Shown here: in pieces, positions 1 through 9,306 of the stretch
Layout: the number at the start of each line of letters is the position of its first letter
Position numbering within the stretch: the first letter of the stretch is position 1
Assembly (NCBI GenBank): GCA_019750455.1
Contig: JAIEOM010000033.1
Location: forward strand, 1 to 41,254
From: Sphingomonadales bacterium
GTDB lineage: Bacteria > Pseudomonadota > Alphaproteobacteria > Sphingomonadales > Sphingomonadaceae
Length of the DNA: 41,254 bases
Direction: 5' to 3'
Translations under genes and position numbers: made by a program
The notes under the pieces: model-generated
The model's database searches: none
What the model was told of the DNA's origin: nothing
What the model saw: the letters and a program-made list of their open reading frames with translations, nothing else

Positions 1-234
1 TTCAGGAACTGGCGGGTGCATCGCTGGATGCCGTTGCTGGTCGGGTTCGGTCTTGTCGCGCTGTTCATCTGGTTTGCCGAGAACATCGCCACCTTCGCCA
101 ATGCCTGGAACTATCCCGGGCAAGAGCAGCAATGGCGCATGGTCAGCATCGCCAAATACGGCAGCTGGTATCTGTTGATGCTGATCAGCTTCGTGCTGGT
201 GACCTTGGTGCAGCCGGTCCGCGCGCCGGATTAG
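1..234 (+). CDS. DUF817 family integral membrane protein, C-terminal part
   Basis: The reading frame is open from the first base, so the gene starts upstream of the window and only its last 77 residues are present. Two hydrophobic segments are visible, one around WMPLLVGFGLVALFIWF and one around WYLLMLISFVLVTLV. They are joined by a loop containing ENIATFANAWNYPGQ and SIAKYGSWYL, which I recognise as typical of the C-terminus of the DUF817 (YoaT-like) inner-membrane family. The function of that family is not established. The TAG stop overlaps the TAA stop of the convergent transporter gene by four bases. Family call is fairly confident; the missing N-terminus limits further description. Confidence 0.75.
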   Translation, partial: FRNWRVHRWMPLLVGFGLVALFIWFAENIATFANAWNYPGQEQQWRMVSIAKYGSWYLLMLISFVLVTLVQPVRAPD

Positions 235-1532
235 GCACCTTTCTGGTCGAGCTCTGCGTTCAGGTGCAGGCTGCATCGCCAGAAGAAGAACGCCGGCACC
301 AGCCCCAGCACCGCCGCGCCATAAAGCACATAGCGGACCGAGTCCGGCCCGAACATCGGCTTCAGCCAGTCCGACAGCACCCCGAAGAACAGCGGTCCCA
401 GCCCCAGCCCGATCAAGTTCTGGACAAACAGCAGCGCGGCAGCCGCAATCGCCCGGGCGCGCAGCGGGACGAGGCCCTGCGCGGCCGAGTAGCAGGGGCC
501 ATAGTAGAGCGAGTTGAACACCTGCGGCCCGAACAGCAGCACCAGCGCCAACGGCCAGCTTGGCGCGTGGTAGGCGGCAATCGCTAGCGGGATCGAAAGC
601 GTCATGCCCACCGCCGGTGCGGTGAGCACATGGCGGCGATTGCGGGCCCCGAAGCGGTCGGCAAGGTATCCGCCAAGCCACGTCCCCATCGCTCCGCCGA
701 TTCCGCCGATCAGCCCGAACCACAGCCCCACCTCGCCCGGGGTCAGATCATGGCTGCGCTGGAAGAAGATCGTCGTCCAGGTGGTCTTGCCGTAGGCGAG
801 GAAAGCGGCGGCGGACCCGGCGCACAGCAGCAGCAGATAGGCGCGTGATCCCATCACCTCGGCCAGCGCCTGCCGCAAGGGAAGCGCGGGCGCGGCGGCC
901 TTGGCTTGCAGGATCGCAGCGGCGTCAGAGCGGCGCGGATCCTTGAGCACAAACCACACGACCAGCGCCAGAATGACGCCAGGCAGCCCTACCACCACGA
1001 AGGCCTCACGCCAGCCCAGATAATCCGCGAGCTTGCCGCCGATCACCATACCCAGCAAAGTGCCGATCGGAATGCCAAGCGAGTAAAATGCGAGGGCGGA
1101 GGCGCGCTTCTCCGGCGGCACCATATCGCTGATCAGCGAATGCGCCGGCGGCGTGCACCCCGCCTCGCCGACGCCCACCCCGATCCGTGCCAGCAGCAAT
1201 TGCCAGAAATTCTGCGCCAGCCCGCACAGCGCCGTCATCCCCGACCACACCGCAAGAGCGACCGCGATCAGGCGGGGGCGATGGGTGGTCGGGCGGTCGG
1301 CGAAACGGGCGATCGGGATGCCAAGCACCGTGTAGAACAGCGCAAAGGCCAACCCGGTCATCAGCCCGATCTGCGTGTCGTTCAGATCCAGATCGCGTGC
1401 AATCGGCTCGGCCAGGATGTTGACGATCTGGCGGTCGATGAAATTGAAGACATAGACCGTCAACAGGATCCACAGGGTCACCCTTGCCGACTGCACAGCT
1501 GTGCCGGTGCCGCTTTCTGCCGCGGTTGCCAT
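231..1532 (-). CDS. MFS transporter, spinster-like
   Basis: A 433-residue protein with about twelve hydrophobic segments, the usual size for the major facilitator superfamily. The first segment holds LLTVYVFNFIDRQI followed by LGLSDTQIGL-like sequence (here LDLNDTQIGLMTGLAF). The loop 2-3 motif appears as GIPIARFADRPTTHR, and RIGVGVGEAGCTPPAHSL follows. These are hallmarks of the spinster-like MFS group common in sphingomonads. The substrate cannot be read from sequence. I chose the ATG at 1532 because GGGAGAG lies just upstream; the frame stays open to 1640 but that would overlap the NamZ gene. It lies 76 bp downstream of that gene on the same strand, so it may transport a peptidoglycan or sugar product, which is inference. 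Confidence 0.85.
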   Translation of the reverse strand: MATAAESGTGTAVQSARVTLWILLTVYVFNFIDRQIVNILAEPIARDLDLNDTQIGLMTGLAFALFYTVLGIPIARFADRPTTHRPRLIAVALAVWSGMTALCGLAQNFWQLLLARIGVGVGEAGCTPPAHSLISDMVPPEKRASALAFYSLGIPIGTLLGMVIGGKLADYLGWREAFVVVGLPGVILALVVWFVLKDPRRSDAAAILQAKAAAPALPLRQALAEVMGSRAYLLLLCAGSAAAFLAYGKTTWTTIFFQRSHDLTPGEVGLWFGLIGGIGGAMGTWLGGYLADRFGARNRRHVLTAPAVGMTLSIPLAIAAYHAPSWPLALVLLFGPQVFNSLYYGPCYSAAQGLVPLRARAIAAAALLFVQNLIGLGLGPLFFGVLSDWLKPMFGPDSVRYVLYGAAVLGLVPAFFFWRCSLHLNAELDQKGA

Positions 1533-1608
1533 TATCGTGTTCTCTCCCATCGGTGGCGGTTGGTCCGCCATCCTTGCGCTTGTCCAGTTGGTGCCGGAAT
1601 GACGCCAA

Positions 1609-2808
1609 TCAGTAAAGCAGGTGCGGTCGCACCGCGGCAACCCATGCGGCCTCCTCAGGTGACGTCATGGCGTCAAGGTCGTGCGGCGTGGCGGCAGGAT
1701 CATCGACCCATTCGCGTAAGGCCGGTCCGCCATTGATGACGTCAATCGCCAGACGGGTCAGTTCATACTCGTAAGGGAAATCGCGCCACAGCGGATAATC
1801 CGGATAGAGCAGCCGGATCGCCTTGAAGGCCAGCGCCTGAAGCCGCCACGGGCGGAAGGCGTGATGCGCGTAGAAGCCGCCTTCTGCGTGTATCATCAGT
1901 GCATTGCAGAGCTTTCCTGAGTGTTTGTGGAAAGTCGGCTCGAACCAGCATTCACGGATGGCGCAGCCCGCCAGCCACTCGGGTGCCAGCTTGCGCATGA
2001 CCGTCAGCACGCCGCCTGCATCCACATCGGGCGCGCCGAACAGCACCTCGAGCGGGCGGGTCGTGCCCCGTCCTTCGGACAGGGTGGTGCCTTCCAGCAT
2101 CACTGTTCCCGCATAGCTGCGGGCCATGTTGAGGTTGGCGGCATTGGGCGAAGGGTTGATCCACAGGCGTGACGCCGGCCAGCCGAAACCATCCGCTTCG
2201 TCAGGATGCCAGCCCTCCATCGCCACCACCTTATAGGCGACGTCGAGACCGAAGTGCTCGATGAACCAGTGGCCCATTTCACCCATGGTGAGGCCGTGGC
2301 GCATCGGCATCGGGGCGGCGCCGACGAAGCTTTCCTGTCCCGGCACCAGCAGCGTGCCCTCCACGGGGCGACCCGCAGGATTGGGCCGGTCGAGCACCCA
2401 CACTTCCTTGCCGGCCTTGGCTGCCTCCTCGAGAAGATAAAGCAGGGTGGTGACGAAGGTGTAGATCCGGCAGCCGAGGTCCTGGAGATCGAACAGGAAC
2501 ACATCCGCGCTCGACATCATCTGGCCGGTGGGGCGGCGCACCTCGCCGTAGAGCGAGAAGATCGGAATGCCGTAGCGCGGGTCCATCTCGTCCGCGGTTT
2601 CGACCATGTTGTCCTGCTTGTCGCCTTTCAGCCCGTGCTGCGGGCCGAAGGCGCTGTTGACCTGCACACCCGCCGCGATCAGCGCGTCGAGGCTGTGGGT
2701 CAGATCCGCCGTCACGCTGGCAGGATGAGCCACCAGCGCCACACGGCGGCTCTTGAGTTGGCGAAGGAGTTCAGGGTCGGCGAGCAGCCGGTCGATGCCG
2801 TTCTTCAT
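1609..2808 (-). CDS. DUF1343 / NamZ-like exo-beta-N-acetylmuramidase
   Basis: A 399-residue protein of the DUF1343 (YbbC) family, whose characterised Bacillus member NamZ removes N-acetylmuramic acid from the non-reducing end of peptidoglycan fragments. Seen here are HPASVTADLTHSLD near the N-terminus, then FGPQHGLKGDKQDNM, a GIPIFSLYG segment, FDLQDLGCRIYTF, a VLDRPNPAGR motif, and GTTLSEGRGTTRPLE in the second half; this order is typical of the family. I see no clear export signal at the chosen start, so its compartment is uncertain. The start at 2808 is the first ATG that leaves a normal N-terminus; the frame is open to 2844. It is followed by the spinster-like transporter, which suggests a joint role in cell-wall recycling. 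Confidence 0.82.
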   Translation of the reverse strand: MKNGIDRLLADPELLRQLKSRRVALVAHPASVTADLTHSLDALIAAGVQVNSAFGPQHGLKGDKQDNMVETADEMDPRYGIPIFSLYGEVRRPTGQMMSSADVFLFDLQDLGCRIYTFVTTLLYLLEEAAKAGKEVWVLDRPNPAGRPVEGTLLVPGQESFVGAAPMPMRHGLTMGEMGHWFIEHFGLDVAYKVVAMEGWHPDEADGFGWPASRLWINPSPNAANLNMARSYAGTVMLEGTTLSEGRGTTRPLEVLFGAPDVDAGGVLTVMRKLAPEWLAGCAIRECWFEPTFHKHSGKLCNALMIHAEGGFYAHHAFRPWRLQALAFKAIRLLYPDYPLWRDFPYEYELTRLAIDVINGGPALREWVDDPAATPHDLDAMTSPEEAAWVAAVRPHLLY

Positions 2809-2896
2809 GCGCCAAGCGTTGGAACAGCACGCGCGCAAAGGCAATCCTTGCCGATGGGGGTGGGAACATTGTCCGCAGTGTGCCAGTTAGGCCTGC

Positions 2897-3397
2897 ATGG
2901 ACATTGACTGGACCTCTGCCGCCATCGCCGCCGGTTGGGCGATCATTCTTGGCGGCGCGGGCGGCGCGTTGACCGATATCGGCCAATGGTATCGCGACCT
3001 TCGCAAGCCCCCCTGGCAGCCGCCAGACTGGCTGTTCGGTCCCGCCTGGACGGTGATCCTGGCCCTTGCCGGATGGAGTTTCTATGTGGGCCTGACACAG
3101 GCACCTTCCTCCGCAGCAAGGGCGGGCGTGTGGGCGCTGTTCAGCGCGAATTTCGTGCTGCACTTCCTCTGGTCGCCGCTGTTCTTCAAGCTGCGCCGTC
3201 CGGACTGGGCGCTCGCCGAGAATGTTCTCCTGTGGCTTTCGGTCGTGGGACTGATGGTGGTGCTGCCGCGGCTTGTGGGCGATAGCTTCGCAGGCTGGCT
3301 CAATGTGCCCTATTTCATCTGGGTCAGCTTTGCCTTTGTGCTGAATGCGAAGATCGTGCAGCTCAACCGGCCGTTCGGCAGGCCGGCTGCTGCCTAG
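2897..3397 (+). CDS. tspO: TspO/MBR family protein
   Basis: A 166-residue membrane protein with five hydrophobic segments, the size and topology of the TspO/peripheral benzodiazepine receptor family. The diagnostic loop WYRDLRKPPWQPPDWLFGPA is present at about residues 34-53, and later NFVLHFLWSPLFFKLRRPDWAL, with the conserved tryptophans. Family members bind porphyrins and in some phototrophic alphaproteobacteria modulate pigment gene expression; whether that applies here cannot be judged, as no pigment genes lie in the window. It is divergent from the NamZ gene with 88 bp between the two starts, and its TAG stop shares four bases with the stop of the convergent DOMON-like gene. The family call is confident. 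Confidence 0.9.
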   Translation: MDIDWTSAAIAAGWAIILGGAGGALTDIGQWYRDLRKPPWQPPDWLFGPAWTVILALAGWSFYVGLTQAPSSAARAGVWALFSANFVLHFLWSPLFFKLRRPDWALAENVLLWLSVVGLMVVLPRLVGDSFAGWLNVPYFIWVSFAFVLNAKIVQLNRPFGRPAAA

Positions 3398-3909
3398 CGT
3401 TCGACAATCAGTGCGCGGTTCGCCTCCGAGTGGAACTCGGGTCTGCCGGGCGGAAAAGCCAGTGCCCAGTATTGCTTGCTGCCATCGGCATGTTCGACGA
3501 TCGCGTTGAGTGCGACCTGAGCCGGATCGGGTAGATCGGCGGCGATGCTGGCCTTGAGAATCAGTCCTGCATCATCCTGCGCGCAGGCAATGGCGATGGC
3601 CTCAACTGGCGCATCGCGCATTCCTTCACGGAAGGAATCGAAATCATAGGCTGCCCATTGGCCCGAGGGCGAGAGGTTGAATTCGCGATAGGCTGACCCG
3701 CCAAGCGGCTGCCAGAAAATCTCGAAGCAGGTCGTCTGCCACAGATTGTCGCGGCGCGCGGGCGTGGCGGGAGGCGGCAGGATGATCGACGGGACATGCC
3801 CGTCGAGCCGGAATTCCGCCTCGCAGCCTTCCGGCGTCGCGACGACCGAAGCCGTGATGGCGCGAACCGGGCCGAGATCGCAGGTCACATGGAGCATCAG
3901 CGGGTGCAT
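3394..3909 (-). CDS. DOMON-like domain protein
   Basis: A 171-residue protein. The segment [21 protein letters not shown] followed by [25 protein letters not shown] matches the bacterial DOMON-like group, a beta-sandwich domain that binds haem or sugars in related proteins. I see no signal peptide and no obvious catalytic residues, so the function is unknown. The ATG at 3909 starts a natural N-terminus ([14 protein letters not shown]); the longer open frame to 3969 is rich in charged residues and would run close to the divergent tyrS start. The distance from the chosen start to tyrS is 77 bp, so this space must hold both promoters. Confidence 0.72.
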   Translation of the reverse strand: MHPLMLHVTCDLGPVRAITASVVATPEGCEAEFRLDGHVPSIILPPPATPARRDNLWQTTCFEIFWQPLGGSAYREFNLSPSGQWAAYDFDSFREGMRDAPVEAIAIACAQDDAGLILKASIAADLPDPAQVALNAIVEHADGSKQYWALAFPPGRPEFHSEANRALIVER

Positions 3910-3986
3910 GGCCTCTGATTGCCGCGTCCCCTCGCCTCCGGCAAGCCACTTCCCGTCGCGCGCCCGCACTGATAGGGGCGCAGCCC

Positions 3987-5216
3987 ATGAGCAATTACGA
4001 ATCCGCCCTCCTGCGCCTGCTCGACGAGCGGGGCTATATCCACCAGCTGACAGACGCGGCGGGCCTTGATGCCCTGGCCGCGAAGCAGATAGTGCCGGGC
4101 TATATCGGGTTCGATGCGACTGCGCCTTCGCTCCACATCGGCAGCCTCGTGCAGATTATGATGCTGCGCCGCTTGCAGCAGACCGGGCACAAGCCGATCG
4201 TGCTGATGGGCGGCGGCACCACGCGGATCGGGGATCCCACAGGGCGCGATGAAAGCCGCAAGATGCTGACCGACGAGGCGATCGAGGCAAATGTGCAATC
4301 GATCTTCACGGTCTTCGACAAGCTGCTGAAATTCGGGGACGGACCGACTGACGCAGTGATGGTCAACAACCATGATTGGCTGGGCCAGCTCGGCTACATC
4401 CAGCTGCTTCAGGAAGTCGGCACGCACTTCACAGTCAACCGGATGCTGACCTTCGATTCGGTCAAGCTGCGGCTTGAACGCGAACAGCCGATGACCTTCC
4501 TCGAATTCAACTACATGATCCTCCAAGGCTACGATTTCAGGCACTTGTCGCGCGAACTTGGCGTGCGCCTGCAAATGGGTGGCAGCGACCAGTGGGGAAA
4601 TATCGTCAACGGGATCGAGCTTGGCCGGCGCATGGACGGGGCCGAGCTGTTCGGTCTCACCACCCCGCTGCTGACCACCGCGAGCGGCGCCAAGATGGGC
4701 AAGACCGCAGCCGGCGCGGTGTGGCTCAACGAGGAGCAACTGCCCGCCTACGACTTCTGGCAATACTGGCGCAATGTCGATGATGCCGACGTGGGCCGCT
4801 TCCTGCGCCTGTTCACCGACTTGCCGCTCGATGAAATCAAGCGCCTCGAAGGGCTTGAGGGTGCAGAGATAAATGCGGCCAAGATCGTTCTCGCCAACGA
4901 GGTGACGAAGCTTGTTCGCGGAGATGATGCCGCCGTTCGGGCCGAGGCGACCGCGCGCGAGACCTTTGCCGGTTCGGGTGCAGGCGAGGACCTGCCGACC
5001 CTCGCGACCGGCCCCGAGGGGATGCGCCTTGCCGCGCTGCTGACCGCGATCGGCCTGACCGCTTCGGGCGGCGAGGCAAAACGCAAGCTGGCCGAGGGTG
5101 CGGTCAGGCTGCAAGGGGAAACGGTCAACGATCCTGCCCAGCTGGTCCTGCCCGAAGAGGGGCAGACCCTGCGTCTCAGCCTGGGGAAGAAGCGGCACGC
5201 CCTTGTGACGCGATAG
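3987..5216 (+). CDS. tyrS: Tyrosyl-tRNA synthetase
   Basis: A 409-residue class I aminoacyl-tRNA synthetase that charges tRNA-Tyr in the cytoplasm. The Rossmann domain shows [13 protein letters not shown] with the HIGH-type motif at residues 50-53. [17 protein letters not shown] and the [11 protein letters not shown] tyrosine-binding segment at about 196-206 follow. The KMSKS-type loop reads KMGKT at residues 236-240, a variant seen in this group. The last 60 residues form an S4 RNA-binding domain. Length is normal for the bacterial TyrRS with the S4 domain. The ATG lies in a GC-rich context with GATAGGGGCG upstream as a possible ribosome binding site. It appears monocistronic, with 84 bp before the PilZ gene. 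Confidence 0.97.
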   Translation: MSNYESALLRLLDERGYIHQLTDAAGLDALAAKQIVPGYIGFDATAPSLHIGSLVQIMMLRRLQQTGHKPIVLMGGGTTRIGDPTGRDESRKMLTDEAIEANVQSIFTVFDKLLKFGDGPTDAVMVNNHDWLGQLGYIQLLQEVGTHFTVNRMLTFDSVKLRLEREQPMTFLEFNYMILQGYDFRHLSRELGVRLQMGGSDQWGNIVNGIELGRRMDGAELFGLTTPLLTTASGAKMGKTAAGAVWLNEEQLPAYDFWQYWRNVDDADVGRFLRLFTDLPLDEIKRLEGLEGAEINAAKIVLANEVTKLVRGDDAAVRAEATARETFAGSGAGEDLPTLATGPEGMRLAALLTAIGLTASGGEAKRKLAEGAVRLQGETVNDPAQLVLPEEGQTLRLSLGKKRHALVTR

Positions 5217-5300
5217 GATCTGCATCCGGCCTTTACCAATTGTCAGCCTTTATCCGGCATCTCGGGATGGTGACCCATTCGGAGAGAAGGATCGCGCCTC

Positions 5301-5639
5301 GTGGCCGGTGGAGCTAACCTCAGTGTGACCGATCTGCGCCGTGCTGCGCGACATCCGGTCGATTTTCCGGCGATCGTCGAGCACTTCGCTCACGGCGACC
5401 TGCATCTGCACATCTGCAATCTGTCGGCACACGGCTTCATGGTTGACGATGCCCGCGATCTTCAGCGCGGCGATCGCATCATTATCCGTCTGCCGGTGGT
5501 TGGCCGGATCGAGGCTTACGTGATCTGGACCCGCGATAGCCGCGCCGGATTCCAGTTCGAACGGATCATCCGTCTCGACGATTTCGTCGCGATTATCGAC
5601 GAGCTCCAGCCCAACCCGCGTCTGCGCCGCTCCCGCTGA
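5301..5639 (+). CDS. PilZ domain protein
   Basis: A 112-residue single-domain protein that probably binds cyclic di-GMP. The two ligand-binding signatures are both present: R-x-x-x-R at residues 13-17 (RRAAR) and N-x-S-x-x-G at residues 40-45 (NLSAHG). They are separated by beta-strand-like sequence, and the C-terminal part ends the barrel with VIWTRDSRAGFQFE. There is no second domain, so it would act as a small adaptor. The start is GTG; it is supported by a purine-rich GGAGAGAAGG ending ten bases before it, and there is no in-frame ATG that would keep the RxxxR motif. It stands between tyrS and an MFS gene, and its target is unknown. Confidence 0.86.
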   Translation: MAGGANLSVTDLRRAARHPVDFPAIVEHFAHGDLHLHICNLSAHGFMVDDARDLQRGDRIIIRLPVVGRIEAYVIWTRDSRAGFQFERIIRLDDFVAIIDELQPNPRLRRSR

Positions 5640-5713
5640 GCCGAAAGGCCCGCTGACAGCCTGACAAGTTTCGCCTGCTTGGCAGCACGCCAATCGCCTG
5701 CCATGGCGCGCGG

Positions 5714-6994
5714 GTGAAACCTGCTGTGACCGATCCAACCACTCCCCTGCAAATCGGCGACTACCGGCGTTACTGGCTGGCGCGCTTCATGGGCGTGTTT
5801 GCGACCATGTCGATGGTGGTGCTGCTCGGCTATCAGCTCTACGCGGTGGCGCGCGACGATCACGGCATGAGCGTGGCCGAGGCCTCGTTTCAGCTCGGGT
5901 TGCTTGGTCTTGCGCAATTCGTGCCGCTGTTCCTGCTGACTCCCCTGGCCGGGCTGGCTGCCGACCGCTTCGACCGACGCCATGTTGCGGCCTTCGCCAA
6001 CGGGATCGACGGATGCGTGGCGGTGGTACTCGCGCTGATGACCTGGGCTGACGCGTTGAACCTGCCTATTCTCTTCACGCTGGCTGCCGCGCATGGCGCT
6101 GCCCGTGTGTTTCTCGGTCCGTCGATGAGCGCGATTGCGCCCAATATCGTGCCCCCTGCCCTGCTGCCGCGCGCCATCGCCCTTTCGTCGATCGCCTGGC
6201 AGACTGCTAGCGTGGCGGGCCCGGCGGTGGGCGGATTGATCTTTGCCCGGGCGGAGTGGTTGCCCCATGCGCTTTCAGCAGGGCTGCTCGGCTGTTCGAT
6301 GCTGCTGATCCTGACTGTTCGCCCAGTGCGCGCCAAGCAGGACGGGCCGCGCCTCAAGCCGCTGAAGCAGATCGCCGAGGGGCTGGTCTATGTCTGGCGC
6401 GAGCGGTTTCTGCTCGGCTGCATCACGCTGGATCTGTTCGCCGTGCTGCTGGCCGGAGCAACCGCGCTGCTGCCGGTCTTCGCACGCGACATCCTGTTTG
6501 TTGGTCCTGAAGGGCTCGGCCTGATGAGAGCCGCGCCTGCATTGGGCGCGGCCAGCGTGGCGCTATGGCTCTCCTTCCGTCCGCTCCAGCGGGAAGTGGG
6601 CGTGAAGATGCTCTGGGCGGTTGCCGCCTTCGGGGCGCTGACCATCGCCTTTGCCTTCTCGCGAACATTCGCGCTGTCGCTGGCAATCCTTGCCGCCATG
6701 GGTGCGGTCGACATGGTATCGGTGTTCATCCGCTCGTCATTCGTCCAGCTCTTCACGCCTGATGACAAGCGCGGGCGGGTGTCGTCGATTTCGGGCCTTG
6801 CCATCTCCGCCTCGAACGAACTCGGCGAAATGCAGTCCGGGCTCGCTGCGGCGATGCTTGGCGCGGTGGGGGCGGTTGTATTCGGCGGGGCGGGTGCGAT
6901 AGTCGTGACACTGGTCTGGGCGTGGTATTTCCCCGAACTGCGCCGCGCCCGCAGCTTCGAGCCGCAAGAGCTTAAACGAGAGGTATCGACATGA
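5714..6994 (+). CDS. MFS transporter (EntS/MFS_3-like)
   Basis: A 426-residue protein with about twelve hydrophobic segments. The opening [19 protein letters not shown] is typical of the MFS_3 group that includes the enterobactin exporter EntS, and the loop 2-3 motif is [12 protein letters not shown]. The segment [34 protein letters not shown] in the second half is also characteristic. The substrate is unknown. The start is a GTG at 5714 with no strong ribosome binding site; it gives the usual short cytoplasmic N-terminus. The stop overlaps the start of the cysteine synthase gene by four bases (ATGA), so the two are translationally coupled and very likely co-transcribed. Confidence 0.85.
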   Translation: MKPAVTDPTTPLQIGDYRRYWLARFMGVFATMSMVVLLGYQLYAVARDDHGMSVAEASFQLGLLGLAQFVPLFLLTPLAGLAADRFDRRHVAAFANGIDGCVAVVLALMTWADALNLPILFTLAAAHGAARVFLGPSMSAIAPNIVPPALLPRAIALSSIAWQTASVAGPAVGGLIFARAEWLPHALSAGLLGCSMLLILTVRPVRAKQDGPRLKPLKQIAEGLVYVWRERFLLGCITLDLFAVLLAGATALLPVFARDILFVGPEGLGLMRAAPALGAASVALWLSFRPLQREVGVKMLWAVAAFGALTIAFAFSRTFALSLAILAAMGAVDMVSVFIRSSFVQLFTPDDKRGRVSSISGLAISASNELGEMQSGLAAAMLGAVGAVVFGGAGAIVVTLVWAWYFPELRRARSFEPQELKREVST

Positions 6995-7911
6995 AGGCTG
7001 ACAACATCCTCGCCACGATCGGCGGCACCCCGCATATCCGCCTTGCCCGGATGTTTCCCGACCACCAGGTGTGGGTGAAGTCCGAAAGGTCGAACCCCGG
7101 CGGGTCCATCAAGGACCGCATCGCTCTCGCCATGGTCGAGGATGCCGAGGCGCGCGGCGCCTTGAAGCCGGGCGGCACCATCGTCGAGCCCACCAGCGGC
7201 AACACCGGGATCGGTCTTGCGATGGTCGCTGCGGTGAAGGGTTACCGTCTGGTGCTGGTGATGCCCGAATCGATGTCGGTCGAACGTCGCCGGTTGATGC
7301 TCGCCTATGGTGCGAGCTTCGATCTTACCCCGCGCGAGAAGGGCATGAAGGGCGCGATCGAACGCGCGATGGAGCTGGTCGCGCAGACCCCGGGGGCATG
7401 GATGCCGAGCCAGTTCGACAATGCCGCCAACCCGGCGGTTCACGCCCGCACCACCGCGCAGGAAATCCTTGCCGACTTCGCCGATGCGCCGATCGACGTC
7501 ATGATCACCGGCGTCGGCACCGGCGGGCACCTTACCGGCTGCGCCGAGGAGCTTAAGAAGCACTGGCCGGTGATGAAGGCCTATGGCGTCGAGCCTGCAC
7601 TTTCGCCCGTCATCAACGGTGGCCAGCCCGGCCCTCACCCCATTCAGGGCATCGGCGCAGGCTTCATCCCCGGCAACCTCCACACCGCCGCGATTGACGG
7701 TGCGATTACCGTGGATGCCGAAGAGGCCAAGGAGATGGCCCGCCGCGCGGCGCGCGAGGAAGGCATGCTGGTCGGAATTTCCTCCGGCGCGACGCTTGCC
7801 GCAATTGCCGCCAAGCTGGCCTCCCTGCCCGCGGGGAGCCGTGTGCTTGGCTTCAACTACGACACCGGCGAGCGCTATCTTTCGGTCCCTGAGTTCCTGC
7901 CGGTGGAATGA
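6991..7911 (+). CDS. Cysteine synthase (O-acetylserine sulfhydrylase)
   Basis: A 306-residue fold-type II PLP enzyme. The PLP lysine is K41 in [10 protein letters not shown], the phosphate- and substrate-binding PTSGNTG lies at residues 67-73, and the glycine-rich [10 protein letters not shown] cofactor loop sits near residue 172. The ISSGAT segment follows near 270. This pattern is that of CysK/CysM, which make cysteine from O-acetylserine and sulfide or thiosulfate. Length is normal. I cannot separate CysK from CysM from sequence alone, so I give no symbol. It is coupled by four-base overlaps to the MFS gene before it and to the hydrolase after it. Confidence 0.9.
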   Translation: MKADNILATIGGTPHIRLARMFPDHQVWVKSERSNPGGSIKDRIALAMVEDAEARGALKPGGTIVEPTSGNTGIGLAMVAAVKGYRLVLVMPESMSVERRRLMLAYGASFDLTPREKGMKGAIERAMELVAQTPGAWMPSQFDNAANPAVHARTTAQEILADFADAPIDVMITGVGTGGHLTGCAEELKKHWPVMKAYGVEPALSPVINGGQPGPHPIQGIGAGFIPGNLHTAAIDGAITVDAEEAKEMARRAAREEGMLVGISSGATLAAIAAKLASLPAGSRVLGFNYDTGERYLSVPEFLPVE

Positions 7912-8615
7912 CCATGCTCGAACGCATAACCTATTCCGACGCGGACACGCCGTTGACCGGGTGGCTGGCCCGGCCCGCTGGCCCGGCGCGCGCGGCGGTG
8001 GCGGTCTACCCGACCTTCATGAACACCTCGCCCGGGGTCGAAGCCAAGGCTGCCGCGCTGGCCGAGGCGGGGTGCATCGCCTTCATCGCGGACTTCTACG
8101 GCCCGGCCGCCCCGCATGATGCCGAGAGTGCCTTTTCCGCCATGAATGCCCTCTTGGCCGACCCGCACGCCATGCGGCGGCGGCTGCGCGCGGCGCTTTC
8201 CACGCTCGCGCGCGTCGCACCGGGCGTGCCGCCGGTCGCCATCGGGTTCTGTCTCGGCGGCATGGCGGTGCTGGAACTCGCCCGCGACGGGGCCGATCTC
8301 GAGCTTGCCGCAAGCTTCCACGGCTTGCTCAAGACCCCCCTGCCCGCTGCCGCACCGATCAAGCCGCGACTGCTGGTTTGCCACGGCGATGCGGATTCGC
8401 TGGTTCCGCGAGCCGATGTGAACGCCTTCTGGGAGGAGATGGACCGGGTGGGCGCCCACTGGCAGTTCCTGTCCTTCGCAGGGGTCGAACATGGCTTCAC
8501 CAACCCGCTCACTCCGGCGGGCGAGCCCAATCCGGCTTTCGATTCGCTTGCCGACAGGCAATGCTGGAACGCGTTGATGGTGCTGCTCGATGATGTGGCG
8601 CCTGCGCAGCACTAG
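7908..8615 (+). CDS. Dienelactone hydrolase family protein
   Basis: A 235-residue alpha/beta hydrolase. The nucleophile elbow is GFCLGG with cysteine at residue 115, as in dienelactone hydrolase rather than the serine of esterases. The acid is probably D163 in HGDADSLVP and the base H195 in GVEHGFTNP. Members of the family hydrolyse dienelactone in chlorocatechol degradation, but many have other unknown substrates, and nothing in the neighbourhood points to aromatic degradation. The ATG overlaps the cysK-like stop by four bases; a second ATG two codons later is equally possible. It ends the three-gene coupled unit that begins with the MFS gene. Confidence 0.86.
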   Translation: MTMLERITYSDADTPLTGWLARPAGPARAAVAVYPTFMNTSPGVEAKAAALAEAGCIAFIADFYGPAAPHDAESAFSAMNALLADPHAMRRRLRAALSTLARVAPGVPPVAIGFCLGGMAVLELARDGADLELAASFHGLLKTPLPAAAPIKPRLLVCHGDADSLVPRADVNAFWEEMDRVGAHWQFLSFAGVEHGFTNPLTPAGEPNPAFDSLADRQCWNALMVLLDDVAPAQH

Positions 8616-8694
8616 GCGATTCTTAACCACCATCGCGTAAGCCGCTGGGTGGGTCGAAGTCGCGGCCTCTCTCCTTGTCCGGGAAGCGGTGCCC

Positions 8695-9213
8695 ATGAAG
8701 TTCATCAAGCTCGAATCGCGCGGCGGCAACTACCTCGTTGTTGCCTCGAACGTGGCTTGGCTACGCAGCGCGGAGAACGGCCAGACCAATGTCGGGATCG
8801 TCGGCGGACAGCCGCTTTTGGTGATCGGTTCGATCGAGGAAGTGGCCGACAAGATCCTTGCCGGTCTGGCTGGCGGCGACCCTGAGCCCGCTCCGGCGCC
8901 AGTTGTTGCCGAGGCCCCTGTGCCAGCACCAGCGCCGGCCGCCGTTGCCCAGCCCGTCGCGCCGCCGGTGACACCGCCTCCCGCTACACCACCGCCTGAA
9001 CCCGAACCGGAACCTGCGGCAATAGCTCCGGAGCCCGAGCCCGAGCCGGAGCCCATTGCTGCCGTTCAACGCCCCGCCGCCCCCGTTGCACCCACCCGCC
9101 CGCGGCAAGTGTCGGCACGTTCGGCCAGCATGTGGGAGCGCCCCGCCTCGGCCGCCGCGAAGCCGCTCAAAATCAAGGCCGGTTCGCAGCGCATGATGGG
9201 GCAGCTCGACTAG
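8695..9213 (+). CDS. Hypothetical protein with FlbD-like head and Pro/Glu-rich tail
   Basis: A 172-residue protein with two distinct parts. Residues 1-60 form a compact region (MKFIKLESRGGNYLVVAS, then VGIVGGQPLLVIGSIEEVADKI) whose strand-helix pattern reminds me of the small FlbD/YlzI fold, though I do not claim homology. Residues 62-142 are low complexity, made of Pro, Ala and Glu with PEPEP runs. The last 30 residues are basic and end MMGQLD. There is no signal peptide or membrane segment. The ATG at 8695 has GGGAAG about nine bases upstream; an in-frame GTG at 8689 is less likely. Function unknown; the tail could be a flexible spacer or protein-binding arm. Confidence 0.7.
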   Translation: MKFIKLESRGGNYLVVASNVAWLRSAENGQTNVGIVGGQPLLVIGSIEEVADKILAGLAGGDPEPAPAPVVAEAPVPAPAPAAVAQPVAPPVTPPPATPPPEPEPEPAAIAPEPEPEPEPIAAVQRPAAPVAPTRPRQVSARSASMWERPASAAAKPLKIKAGSQRMMGQLD

Positions 9214-9306
9214 CGCGAAGCGCGTAACTCACTCACCTGTGGGGAAAGCGATTGCGCTGACGGGTTCGCCTGATACCTCTTCCTGCCACGAACAGGGAGA
9301 GATCGC

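Noticed and set aside
1533-1640. Longer N-terminus of the MFS transporter gene
   Set aside because: It would overlap the NamZ gene and add a hydrophilic extension; a good ribosome binding site precedes the ATG at 1532.
3897-5225. 442-codon open frame opposite tyrS
   Set aside because: Antisense shadow of tyrS; no domain and atypical composition.
8980-9060. Short tandem repeats as a non-coding element
   Set aside because: They encode the PEPEP tail of an intact reading frame and are explained by codon repetition.
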